This document shows positions 36,101-47,611 of a stretch of 64,000 bases of DNA, piece by piece; position 1 is the stretch's first letter; each line of letters starts with the position of its first letter. The stretch is taken from assembly GCA_903813345.2 (NCBI GenBank), contig CAIIXF020000007.1:9741730-9805729 (forward strand). Direction: 5' to 3'. Position numbers and translations under genes: made by a program. This DNA comes from Owenia fusiformis. Taxonomy: Eukaryota > Annelida > Polychaeta > Sabellida > Oweniidae. The notes beneath the pieces were generated by a model that was not told the DNA's origin, did not search any database, and saw only the letters and a program-made list of their open reading frames with translations.

Positions 36101-38933
36101 AAATTTAATAATCAAGATTGGGATATTTATTAGAATGTTCAAATGGTCATGTAAGGGATAGAGCTTATCTAAATTGAAATAAAAAGGGTCAATGATGAAG
36201 GATTTAGGAAAGGAATTCATTTTACAAGATTCCTATTTCTATTTATGTGTGTAAAAATCACTCAACTATCACTGACTATCATTGTGAAACATTGCAAACT
36301 TCTATCAGTTCCATTCTAGATATATGATTTATATTAATTGTATGTTCAGGACTCTTCAAGGTCCTTAAAGGTCAATTAATTTCAAGGTTTTTCATTTATG
36401 AATTCCACACCCTCCCCCTCCCTCTCCCAAGTGGCCAACAAAAACAATAACAAAAACAATACTGAGGTCAAACAAGTTGAAGGCACATTTTCAGATTGAG
36501 GGCCAACATAGAATATTCTATTCTTCCAAGCTTGGGTTATCACTACATAATAGTACATATATATAAGTATATGTACATAAGTACATGTACTATATACATT
36601 AACAGCATTTTGAATATCCATCTTGAAACATGTATGATTGATCATTGTCACAATTGTTCAAAACAAACTTATGATACCCAGTACTTAATCTTTATTAAAA
36701 GTGCTATGTGTCATTATAATATATTGACATATGAGACGAATCAAGGAAGTTGTGGTTATATGTTAATGTGACATTATGTCAGAAAGCATTGTTTAAATGA
36801 CTAAATAATTTTCTACTAAAATGGATTTATCATCTTAAACTTGAAATAATTGTACTCCAAGTAAAAGTCATCAACATATTACTGATAATGAGTGGAGGAA
36901 GAGGGGAGCTATAAAAATGTCAATAACAAGCCTGTAGCCAGGGGGGGGAAGTGGAGGAAGCGACTGCTCCCCCCCCCACCCCCACCCCCTGGCCAGAAAT
37001 TCTTTCAAATTCATGCAGTTTTTCACCATTCTGAGCACTTATATTCCACAGAATATTAGATTTAAAATATACTAGAAATCATTTACTCTTTCACCAATCC
37101 ATTGTGTTGCCCCACCTGTGACACAGGTTGGAAAAATAGAAATTGTGGGGCGGGAGACTTGATTCAAAACTAGGGATCCTGTTTATAAATGTATTAAGCT
37201 GTATATACCACAATGGTAGTCACTATTGTTCATGAACAGAAGATTCATTAATGTTCATGAAAAGAAAATAAATAAACACATAGAGATATGAACTCAATTT
37301 GTATTGACATTAATATCTATTTCATGCAAATTATAGAGCTATCTTATCTATCATTTATTTAATATTGAAACAAAGAGATAGCAGAAACCAGACAGACAGA
37401 AAACAAGTTAACAAAGAAACATAATATTGTACTTTTACAAAAACCAAATATGTGCACTTTTAGTCTCGATTCAAGTATCTGGGCCCTACTTCCCCCAAGA
37501 TCAGGTGACTTGGGGGGGGGGGTCATAAGGGCTTGGAGCAAGACATCTATTCAAACATTAAAGTCAATTTAAAAGTAAATAACCATTTATACAGAAAACA
37601 AACAACTACAAGTTTTGAAGAATTAATGTAATGTTGGTCTTTTATATAAATAATTGATCATGGAACAAAGTATCTGCATTGTGAAAATAAACAAGGAAAC
37701 TTATAATTACACTGTACATTATATCTGCTTGCAAACTGGTTTTTTTCACAGAAATTCGAGTGAAACCCCTGTACAACATAAAATAGATATCTATATTATA
37801 TATAGAATTATACCAGTTTACTTAAAATGCATATTTAATAAGAGGTGCCATTTTTTTAAAGAATTTTCAACCCTGAAGTCAACACTAATAGATGAATATA
37901 TTTCAAGGTGAAAAGTAAATTTTGTCATAAAACCAACAAAACAGCAGGAAATCTTTCACTATTTATGTTCTAAAATTCCAAAACAAGGAAACTGTCAATA
38001 AGGAAAACTGCACAAACTGGCAATATATGTGTGATTAAAAAATAGACCGAATAGACTGTCAAAATATTTTTCTGGAGTCAATCAAACCTAAAAATGAGAA
38101 TCTAAAATACCAAATGCAACATTAAAAGAAAAAAATGCTTCTCTGCCATATTATTTTAGAAGTTTGGTCTCAAAATTGGCTGAAACTACAAGAAATCACT
38201 AGAGGCAACAACTTTACTGCTCATAAAAATAAGTGTCCGACAATTTAACAAGTTAGGTAACTAAATTATGAATGTATTTTTCTATATAAAATTGCATGCT
38301 GATGGTTTGACTGCTTATTTTTATGTTTTGACAGTGACAGGTACATGTAATCGTTTTTCTGGAAGCCAAACAATTCATTCCCATGGAGGTGATTTACAAA
38401 GAGGATATTCATTGGTTGAGTGATAAAATTTAGTCAATGCACACAATTCTCAGATGTCTGCATGCAAAATCAGCTGGCATTGATAAGACCATGAGCATTC
38501 TAACATATCTGCAGGCATATCTAACCTTGCATAGTGGCAAATATGCCTGTTGCATCTTATATAAATAGAAATACAAATGAAACTTCCTGAACTTCAGATA
38601 TCCATATCGATATATCTATAGATCTAGTATCAGTAAGAGCACAGATATGTGACTTCATTCTATGATGATGAAGGTACAGAAAGTAATATCATTATTCATG
38701 GAAAAATTACAAATGACATAACCAGCACATGTACTAAACAAAAACAATTCTGACTCATAAAGTTATGCAGACCGGAAATGAAGGAAATCTGAAAATGTTT
38801 TGAAGAGACCTTGACTTTTCAAAGCAATATTTCTTGAATACTTACCCTCTGACAATTCTAAATCCAACTCCGCTAGCTTTGCCCTGATCTCCAGAGGCAA
38901 ACTAGATACATCGACTCGATTATCAGCCATCAT
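1..38933 (-). CDS. DIP2: DIP2 (disco-interacting protein 2), 5' 23 exons, partial at left edge
   Basis: Exons (minus strand, 5' to 3'): 38846-38933, 28079-28156, 19204-19293, 15874-16002, 15159-15389, 8064-8243, 7394-7455, 7146-7203, 6796-6869, 6333-6456, 5794-5885, 5570-5680, 5197-5320, 4811-4914, 3863-4030, 3489-3582, 3012-3131, 2648-2762, 1939-2078, 1541-1677, 1164-1244, 907-1034, 1-104. All have AG/GT borders and phases that join in one frame, giving about 877 residues. DIP2 proteins are near 1,570 aa, so roughly 700 residues, including the second adenylate-forming domain, lie outside. The order is an N-terminal DMAP1-binding domain (exons 1-3, ELSEGDITQKGYEKKK), a Ser/Asp-rich linker (exons 4-6), the KVSAKIQQLLNTLK segment, then the first AMP-binding/FAAL-like domain (exon 10 on). 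The family links to acyl-CoA/fatty-acid handling and neuronal morphogenesis. The assignment is by remembered family motifs, and the paralogue group (A/B/C) is not resolved; invertebrates usually have one gene. Confidence 0.95.
907..1034 (-). CDS. DIP2: DIP2 exon 22
   Basis: Encodes GGLIFVCGSREGLMTVSGRR and HNTDDIIATVLAVEPMKFIY; GRRHNxDDI is the hinge-like motif leading to the small C-terminal subdomain. The donor is GTTAGT. Confidence 0.95.
1164..1244 (-). CDS. DIP2: DIP2 exon 21
   Basis: Encodes 27 residues ending YVRTGLLGFLGP. This is the TGDLG-like motif of the superfamily, with the catalytic-loop Asp replaced as is usual in DIP2. Confidence 0.93.
1541..1677 (-). CDS. DIP2: DIP2 exon 20
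   Basis: Encodes CKTDEVGELAISSGSTGSGY and WGLQGITNTVFK, equivalent to the GEL...GYxG motif of adenylate-forming enzymes. The donor is GTAAGC. Confidence 0.93.
1939..2078 (-). CDS. DIP2: DIP2 exon 19
   Basis: Encodes RGVLSMQGLSHGVVRVDSEN and LTLQDCGQVMPG, matching the VLSMxGLxYGVIRVDSE...VQDVGxVMPG block. The donor is GTGAGT. Confidence 0.94.
2351..2543. repeat. 39-bp minisatellite, five units
   Basis: Five head-to-tail units starting TAGCACTTGGAAAAAGTATG at 2351, 2390, 2429, 2468 and 2507, almost identical. They lie in the DIP2 intron between exons 18 and 19. Because 39 is divisible by three, open frames run through the array on both strands; these are not genes. Confidence 0.97.
2648..2762 (-). 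CDS. DIP2: DIP2 exon 18
   Basis: Encodes SLTSCDSFLTVFQQKGLKPE and SVCPCASCPETLTVSVRR, matching ICPCASSPEALTVAIRR of the family. The donor is GTCAGT. Confidence 0.95.
3012..3131 (-). CDS. DIP2: DIP2 exon 17
   Basis: Encodes SVAIVKSRDMHWGLLAQ and INLSSLRMLLVADGANPW (Trp split across the intron). Both are DIP2 hallmark stretches. Confidence 0.95.
3489..3582 (-). CDS. DIP2: DIP2 exon 16
   Basis: Encodes SVFCGMHVIFIPYSLMK then SWMKMITKYK, matching MHVISIPYSLMK...W in vertebrate DIP2. The donor is GTAAAA, a weaker site. Confidence 0.9.
3863..4030 (-). CDS. DIP2: DIP2 exon 15
   Basis: Encodes YTTDRDGSVMGVTVTR, the position of the degenerate nucleotide-binding loop in this family, then CVLDFKKDVGLWHGILS. 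VLDFKKDVGLWHGIL is almost invariant in DIP2. Phase 0 at both ends. Confidence 0.94.
4811..4914 (-). CDS. DIP2: DIP2 exon 14
   Basis: Encodes GWPRLKWMITEHLSKPHKDF and DDAPAYVE, the family's GWPKLLWFVTE...HLSKPP region. The donor is GTAAGG. Confidence 0.93.
5197..5320 (-). CDS. DIP2: DIP2 exon 13
   Basis: Encodes DAGSQGIGFLLGSLNVTVAL then SEACMKGLPKSPTGDVSQFK. It matches the DAGSQQIGFLLGSCGV...KGLPKSPTGE block of DIP2. Confidence 0.94.
5570..5680 (-). CDS. DIP2: DIP2 exon 12
   Basis: Encodes VALVYPNNDPISYMCAFYGC and the GIVPVPIEVPLTKR motif, a DIP2 signature (VPVPIEVPLTRKDAGSQ in vertebrates). Phase 0 at both ends. Confidence 0.94.
5794..5885 (-). CDS. DIP2: DIP2 exon 11
   Basis: Encodes KLMSRCHKIAYTLLHRTG to LQPGDR, the classic PGDRVALVY junction of adenylate-forming enzymes. 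The donor is GTAATA. Confidence 0.92.
6333..6456 (-). CDS. DIP2: DIP2 exon 10
   Basis: Encodes IPSGLPRNLEAAVQRYGS through TTLDTNGKPSITLTYG. It contains the family's TTMDTNGKPLYILTYGKLW region at the start of the AMP-binding/FAAL-like domain. The donor is GTATGT. Confidence 0.92.
6796..6869 (-). CDS. DIP2: DIP2 exon 9
   Basis: Encodes VIPSDKNAPKPEGNSITP and GEQLV. It matches the NQPKPEG...GEQL spacer just before the first adenylate-forming domain. The donor is GTCAGT. Confidence 0.88.
7146..7203 (-). CDS. DIP2: DIP2 exon 8
   Basis: Encodes RPKRKPAKEYFVEEHDETD, the counterpart of RPKRPPLREFFVDD in vertebrates. The donor is GTAAGA. Confidence 0.9.
7394..7455 (-). CDS. DIP2: DIP2 exon 7
   Basis: Encodes QSRGHG-KVSAKIQQLLNTLK, nearly identical to the strongly conserved VSAKIQQLLNTLKRPKR block of DIP2 proteins. 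The donor is GTAAGA. Confidence 0.93.
8064..8243 (-). CDS. DIP2: DIP2 exon 6
   Basis: Starts SPITPPDVTGARKAAS (the APPDVT motif of the family) and continues through a Gln/Ser/His-rich linker to GMGEEG. Acceptor TTTCAG, donor GTAAGA. Confidence 0.9.
8921..9214. repeat. Tandem repeat, TTTATTTGGACTGAGTAAATC type
   Basis: About eight imperfect units of 25-37 bp built around 'TTTATTTGGACTGAGTAAA' and 'TTGGATTGAG'. A two-unit higher-order block (WTTATTTGGACTGAATAAATC then the GAGAAAATC variant) is repeated at about 8940-9010 and 9050-9120, so the array grew partly by block duplication. Confidence 0.9.
10785..12383. repeat. 122-bp satellite array, interrupted by a 1,009-bp insertion
   Basis: The marker word CATGTATATA recurs at 10809, 10931, 12062, 12184 and 12306. 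Intervals are 122 bp except one of 1131 bp, which equals 122 plus the 1,009-bp Helentron-like element at 10951-11959. Units are nearly identical except the last, which decays after 12350. Confidence 0.95.
10951..11959 (-). mobile_element. Helentron/pearl-like non-autonomous element, copy A
   Basis: Read on the minus strand it begins TATCCCATCGAAC and ends TTGTTCTGGT. A hairpin (10963-10980; stem ACGC/GCGT plus GC/GC, loop TTTG) lies 11 nt before the CTGG end. The 11-bp 5' terminus (11947-11957) is inverted at a subterminal position near the 3' end (10984-10994), the asymmetric terminal inverted repeat layout of Helitron2/Helentron. Inside are ~130-150-bp tandem units containing AAAATGGCGGCCATTTTTC and a (GACG)n tract near 11893-11925. 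There is no coding capacity. Insertion is between T and T with no target duplication when compared with intact satellite units. The 'pearl' relationship is inference from structure. Confidence 0.85.
14217..14398. mobile_element. CAGTGATCTC inverted-repeat element, copy 1
   Basis: Bounded by CAGTGATCTCC and AGATCACTG. The interior shares 'ACCCACTTGAAATTTGCTTGC' type words with copies near 21603, 54755 and 59497. About 182 bp, non-coding. Small MITE or SINE-like; the superfamily is unknown because no clear target duplication is visible. Confidence 0.7.
15092..15122. other. Short perfect hairpin
   Basis: CATGGGCTTTC and GAAAGCCCATG form an 11-bp inverted repeat around a 9-bp loop just downstream of DIP2 exon 5. 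Function unknown; it may be a scar of a small element. Confidence 0.6.
15159..15389 (-). CDS. DIP2: DIP2 exon 5
   Basis: Low-complexity Ser/Asp/Gly linker (DSSSDDDSAFENSDL...) followed by the conserved SALADVMQNTHI block. The donor is GTAGGT after ATA-T, chosen because it keeps phase 1 with exon 6; an alternative GTGGAT four bases downstream would break the frame. Confidence 0.88.
15874..16002 (-). CDS. DIP2: DIP2 exon 4
   Basis: Encodes EIRTEAVMQALAQHKEKK then MPMPSKRTSAVV; the latter matches the conserved MPMPSKRRS stretch of DIP2. It ends in STP before a GTACGT donor. Confidence 0.92.
16003..19203 (-). other. DIP2 intron 3 (3.2 kb)
   Basis: Mostly occupied by the 1.9-kb CCATGG element. 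The flanks (16003-16738 and 18623-19203) are AT-rich and I see nothing codable in them. Confidence 0.7.
16739..18620. mobile_element. TA-flanked element with long CCATGG-rich terminal inverted repeats
   Basis: Both ends read TCCCTTAAGAAAAAAGCC then CCATGG repeats. The left arm (16739-~17060) matches the reverse complement of the right arm (~18260-18620) with few changes; the right arm has one extra copy of a TGCGTCCATGGTAATCCA unit. It is flanked by TA at 16737-16738 and 18621-18622. The interior (17450-17640) holds further CCATGG-containing units of about 60 bp. No transposase ORF is visible, so it is non-autonomous. The TA flank suggests Tc1/mariner-type mobilisation, which is an inference. 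Confidence 0.85.
19204..19293 (-). CDS. DIP2: DIP2 exon 3
   Basis: Encodes an Ala/Arg-rich segment ending LTREDNRYHS. This corresponds to the RDERFRSDVHTEAV region of vertebrate DIP2. Acceptor TTTCCAG, donor GTAAGT. Confidence 0.9.
19878..20064. mobile_element. CAGTAAAACC terminal-repeat element, copy 1
   Basis: Ends CAGTAAAACCTG and CAGGTTTTACTG are perfect 12-bp inverted repeats flanked by TA on both sides (19876-19877 and 20065-20066). The interior carries repeated 'GGTGTTCACTA' words. About 187 bp, non-coding. The TA flank suggests a Tc1/mariner/pogo-type MITE. Confidence 0.75.
20085..20390. repeat. Degenerate tandem repeat, about 65-70 bp unit
   Basis: Words such as TTTCAAGTCTAAAAGTAACT and GACCTACCTTAATCTTA recur about four or five times at irregular spacing. 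Divergence is high, so this is an old array. Confidence 0.65.
21603..21776. repeat. Diverged CAGTGATCTC-family copy
   Basis: Shares 'GCTTGCACCCACTT' and 'AATCTGAACTGTGAAAATAAG' with the better copies at 54755-54943 and 14217-14398. The termini have decayed. Confidence 0.5.
22960..23110 (+). pseudogene. Remnant of a LINE reverse transcriptase C-terminus
   Basis: The plus-strand peptide HFFLFGDPSLTQLEMDNLF then SLVANYLIENTTRI resembles the last residues of many invertebrate LINE ORF2 proteins, which end ...LLFG...N..L...V..YI..T.RF. Only about 45 codons remain and the reading frame then enters an inverted-repeat element. This is a recollection of family motifs, not a search result. Confidence 0.45.
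23101..23308. repeat. Foldback element
   Basis: AAGGAGGATTGG near the left end and CCAATCCTCCTT near the right end are inverted. The outer 40 bp are imperfectly complementary (CCGATATTCTGCA versus its counterpart near 23265). A relative of the right half lies at 31985-32025. It interrupts the LINE remnant. Confidence 0.6.
23309..23565 (+). repeat. LINE-like 3' UTR remnant
   Basis: Continues after the foldback with a non-coding stretch ending ACTTGTGCTTACAATAAATA and an A-rich tail with a GATAAAAAAA end, typical of a LINE 3' terminus. It would be the downstream half of the 22960-23110 remnant. Confidence 0.45.
23815..24178 (-). mobile_element. Helentron/pearl-like remnant, copy E
   Basis: Contains units ('AAATTTGAAATAAATTC', 'AAAAAGATGGCCATTTTG') like copy C, a decayed GACAGACAGA microsatellite at 24110-24130 and a diverged terminus CTGAACTTTGTTTGGTTGA that corresponds to CCGAACTTCGTTCGGTGGG. 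The hairpin end is missing. Copy B starts only a few bases further on. Confidence 0.6.
24182..25388 (-). mobile_element. Helentron/pearl-like element, copy B
   Basis: The same termini, hairpin and asymmetric inverted repeat as copy A, with about seven tandem units of roughly 130-150 bp. A (GACG)n tract lies near 25310-25350. The best matching word across units is ATATGAACAAAATCGCT. It is 1,207 bp; the length difference from copy A comes from unit number. No ORF of note; the 69-aa frames are unit repeats. Confidence 0.85.
25411..26008 (+). mobile_element. Palindromic hAT-like element, copy 1
   Basis: Begins TTACTCACTTCGAGAGCC and ends CGCAGGAAGTAA. It is flanked by a perfect 8-bp duplication CAGAATGC (25403-25410 and 26009-26016). 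The middle is a large imperfect palindrome: GTGCAAGTATTGGAGCGCTG at about 25567 recurs inverted near 25840-25858, with AATATGGCG at 25653 facing CGCCATATT at 25760. No transposase. The 8-bp duplication points to hAT (P and Merlin are alternatives). Confidence 0.88.
26588..26724. repeat. Imperfect 137-bp hairpin
   Basis: AACAAATATTTCACTCTATT and its reverse complement bound the element. Arms of about 58 nt with a few mismatches (CTTTCACAAGTGATATTCCA versus its partner) enclose a 16-nt loop. Possible small MITE or hairpin RNA source. Confidence 0.75.
26883..26961. repeat. Small inverted repeat with CpG-rich ends
   Basis: CGTGGGATATCGC near the left and GCCAGATATCCCACG at the right are inverted with small changes. 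They surround TTGTCTTATCTGATTAGC. Nearby GACCAATCA at about 26977 is a CCAAT-type site. Confidence 0.55.
27705..27790. mobile_element. CAGTAAAACC element, short copy 2
   Basis: CAGTGAAACCTG at the left and CAGGTTTTACTG at the right, followed by TA. The interior 'CACCTCT...AATACCTCT' resembles copy 1. About 86 bp. Further single ends of this family occur at about 28895, 28985 and 29209. Confidence 0.55.
28079..28156 (-). CDS. DIP2: DIP2 exon 2
   Basis: Encodes DITQKGYEKKKSKLL followed by SPYIGSQAA, the most diagnostic part of the DMAP1-binding domain. Acceptor TTTTCAG, donor GTAAGT, phase 1 to 1. Confidence 0.93.
29829..31016 (-). mobile_element. Helentron/pearl-like element, copy C (divergent subfamily)
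   Basis: Same plan as A and B but different units (AAAATTTGAACCAAATCC, AAAAATGGCGGCCATTTTG). The hairpin at 29841-29858 has a different stem (ACTCC pairing GGAGT) yet keeps pairing and the 11-nt distance to CTAG. The inverted termini are TCCCACCGAAC (29862-29872) and GTTCGGTGGGA (31004-31014), each with a T-to-C or A-to-G change relative to copy A, so pairing is preserved. A (GACG)n/(GAAC) tract occupies about 30915-30978. Confidence 0.85.
33933..34083 (-). CDS. Possible alternative first exon of DIP2
   Basis: An ATG at 34083-34081 opens a 50-codon acidic segment (contains IPDDDEEDPFYPLVVDEW) that ends in phase 1 at a perfect GTAAGT donor (33932-33927). The phase matches the acceptor of DIP2 exon 2 (28156), which would give ...WCLIS-DITQKGYEKK in place of the normal N-terminus. 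A TATA-like CTATAAAAAATAAA lies about 20-30 bp upstream of the ATG, too near for a standard core promoter, and an ATTCAG acceptor-like site is also close. I do not recognise the peptide. It could instead be a chance ORF with a chance donor, or belong to an unannotated minus-strand transcript. Confidence 0.35.
38846..38933 (-). CDS. DIP2: DIP2 exon 1 (start codon)
   Basis: Two adjacent in-frame ATGs (38933-38931 and 38930-38928) give M-MADNRVDVSSLP; the family usually starts MAD, so the second Met may be the real start. The exon encodes the beginning of the DMAP1-binding domain (LAELDLELSEG) and ends in phase 1 at a GTAAGT donor. It is separated from exon 2 by a 10.7-kb intron. Confidence 0.9.
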
Positions 38934-39274
38934 GTACGAGTATATATCGAATTTTCTGCTTTAAAAATTTATCCAAATATTGTTCGCCATTTTGTACCCC
39001 ACCTTGTGCTATGTGTGAGAGTAGAAATAAATGAAGTGCGCAAATTTAATAATATCCAAAATAATAAATGAATATTTGTAAATAAAAAACTTTGTTGTTA
39101 TATAAATTAATGCATTCGTACAGCTGTTGGTTTTATGATTACATAATATGTAGATCTTTCAATATTTCAAAGAATATTTTGATTTTAGAGTTAGCGCAAA
39201 AGGTTTAGTATCTCTCATACAGTGATTTTCCGCCATTTTGACATGAAAGTCGAATAAACATATCTTCTATAACC
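38934..39274. promoter_or_regulatory. Bidirectional promoter between DIP2 and CNPPD1
   Basis: Only 341 bp separate the two divergent start codons. Two YY1-like sites face outward: CGCCATTTTG at 38985-38994 and CCGCCATTTTG at 39230-39240. No TATA box is evident at a convincing place. The CpG content is higher than in the neighbouring introns. Transcription start sites cannot be fixed from sequence alone. Confidence 0.6.
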
Positions 39275-45594
<6,320 letters not shown>

Positions 45595-45776
45595 CCAAAA
45601 GTATATTCGATTATTATTCAACTTATGAACATTTATTGTTTCATATATAAACTTTCATTTGGAAATGAGTGACAATGTTTTGACCAAAAATTTCAAAATT
45701 GTTCATTTTGACAAAAAATCCAAATCCAAAATTAATTTTCCATTTACATCTTTTGATAGCAGAACAACAAAAAATG

Positions 45777-46147
45777 TACCCTGCGTGCAGAGTCTAGTTA
45801 AACTACACTCTGCCTAGTAGAGACCATATTACAATTTAGTAGCCCCGCCCCCACGACGGGTACCGGCGACAGTTTGGGTAAATCACTTCTAACCTACGCG
45901 CTGACCTTACACCAATCAGCGAGCTTGAAGAAACATACACCAAATGCGTTCTAATTAAATATGCGCATGTCATTGGTCAATTTCGGGCTCAACGATGACG
46001 TTAGAAGGAATGACCATATAAAGAACGTCGGTCAAATTTGGCCGACGAACACTGATTGGCGCGGTGAGTTCACAGGTTTATTTTAGTTTGAAAGAGTGAA
46101 GACGAAGCTCTCTTTTAAGAAGTGAAGTCAAACGAATGCAAAGGGTA
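45777..46147 (+). mobile_element. 9-bp-TSD element with promoter-like GC-rich core
   Basis: TACCCTGCGTGCAGAG to CGAATGCAAAGGGTA, flanked by a perfect 9-bp duplication CAAAAAATG (45768-45776 and 46148-46156). Nine-base duplications suggest a Mutator-like (MULE) or Merlin mobilisation. The core differs from the surrounding DNA: GC-rich, with ACCAATCAGC (45911), CATTGGTCAA (45971), TGACGTTA (45997), CATATAAAGAAC (46015), CTGATTGGC (46052) and a donor-like GCG|GTGAGT (46064). No ORF. Confidence 0.8.
45911..46069 (+). promoter_or_regulatory. CCAAT/CRE/TATA cluster inside the 9-bp-TSD element
   Basis: Three CCAAT boxes (two on one strand orientation, one opposite), a CRE half-site and a TATA-like word in about 150 bp, followed by a consensus 5' splice site. 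Position is 1.5 kb upstream of the receptor start codon, same strand. Motif recognition only; activity is inference. Confidence 0.4.
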
Positions 46148-46599
46148 CAAAAAATGATCATGTGTAATCTATATTATATCATGTATAATGTATTACAATT
46201 ATAATTTCATAGGCAGTATTTAATATGTTAAATTGTTTGGGCAATACTCTAATAATATGAAATCATTCTCTTCACTGTGCCTTGTCCTTGACAATTTTGT
46301 ATAATAATGAGAAAGCAATTACATGTGCATGTATCAGGCCCATAGCTAGCTTTGGAAAATGCTCAGAATGGTGAAAAATTGCATGATCATGTATTTTTGG
46401 CCAGGTTTGCTCGAACTCCCTCCCCTGGCAGTGGGCCTGATGTGTGATATTGCTTAATATGACTGTATCACATCCAAATAACCAAATTCATATTTTTGAC
46501 AAATCTTTTTGGGAATCGTGGTTGTTTTCATATAAGAAATATTTTTAATAAAATTTTCCTAGAATTTAATACAACATTTGTTTGTTTTTCTCTCCTTTA

Positions 46600-46995
46600 G
46601 GGGAGGCATCAAAAGTTTAATGTCGGATTGAAAACTAAATAAATCTAGTTTTGACTCTGACCCCCCCCCCCTCCCCCCAAAAACTAAATACTATGAAAGT
46701 TGATCTCTGACTTCCGGTTTGAGAATTTGAAAAATTATTGCTAAACATGATCTAGTTTTCGTTAATTCCTATCGTAATTTGCGGCTCTTAACATAGAATC
46801 CTTTGGAATGATCTTGAAGAAAGCATCAGGTAAAATCTTTATTTTTAAACAATTCCAAGGCATTCTGAGTTAAAATTGCCAAAAATTTGAAATGTTGAAA
46901 TTTGTCGGATAGCAAACTGAAATGGTTTTGAACCCCCTCCCCCTAACTAGATTTATTTAGTTTTCTAGCCGACATCGAACTTTTGATGCCTCCCC
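46600..46995. mobile_element. PIF/Harbinger-like MITE
   Basis: Terminal inverted repeats of about 49 bp: GGGGAGGCATCAAAAGTT at the left and its complement at the right, about 46 of 49 positions matching. Flanked by TTA at 46597-46599 and 46996-46998. Length 396 bp with no ORF. A 3-bp TTA duplication and G-rich ends are typical of PIF/Harbinger MITEs. Confidence 0.85.
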
Positions 46996-47550
46996 TTAAC
47001 ATCACAATCTGTCCATGTCCCATCTTGAAAGTAGAAAATATCGAAGTCCCTTGATTCATTAGTTGACTTAAAATATAATCTTGATAATTTATGATTTGCT
47101 TGGTATGACCACTGACCTTTCATGAACTCAAGAGCCAAGTACTCAATAAATATGCTGAGTTTTGATATGGAATGAAAAAAAGCCATTTGCCTTAGCACGA
47201 TGGAATGAATACACTGGTTAAACAAAAGATAGATGGCAGTAATAAGAAAAAATAGCACACTCAGCTCATTCAATATCCATCAAACCTGACCTGTCAAATT
47301 CAGAATATAGTTCTTTATATTTTCTAACAAATTGTCTGTTAAACCTTATGAAATTTATCTATTTTTGTTATTCAAAGTTTGTTTGATTAGTTAGAAGTAA
47401 GATTTACAATTTTAGATGAATGATTTTCATCAAAAAAGGACCAAAAGATTTTTCCCGCGGATGGATTTCTAAAAGCATCAACTAAGTAATTCGGTTTGAA
47501 ATCATGGTGATAACATCTCCGGGAAATGAGCAGATAAAATTGGCTAAATT

Positions 47551-47611
47551 ATGGAATGTTATCGACAATTACAAGTACTCGTTTTGGTCGTGCTGGTAAC
47601 CAAAGCAGCAG
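47551..47611 (+). CDS. ALK4/5-like receptor exon 1, signal peptide
   Basis: [20 protein letters not shown]: short n-region, strong hydrophobic core (LVLVVLV) and small residues before the junction. Donor GTATGT, phase 1, matching exon 2. The first exon lacks homology support, so an alternative start cannot be excluded. Confidence 0.75.

Larger units (their letters stand above)
28157..38845 (-). other. DIP2 intron 1 (10.7 kb)
   Basis: Holds Helentron copy C (29829-31016), a possible alternative first exon (33933-34083), a fragment shared with the 23101-23308 foldback (31985-32025) and a GC-homopolymer segment at 36925-37030 (GCCTGTAGCCAGG end with long G and C runs) that recurs inverted near 46337-46443. 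The remainder is AT-rich and I see no exon in it. Confidence 0.65.
45595..47550. other. Intergenic region, CNPPD1 to TGF-beta type I receptor
   Basis: Contains the CNPPD1 3' UTR of unknown length, the GC-rich 9-bp-TSD element (45777-46147), a CAGGCCCATAGC repeat end (46337-46443), the Harbinger-like MITE (46600-46995) and presumably the receptor promoter. 46996-47550 is AT-rich without a recognisable core promoter. Confidence 0.6.
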
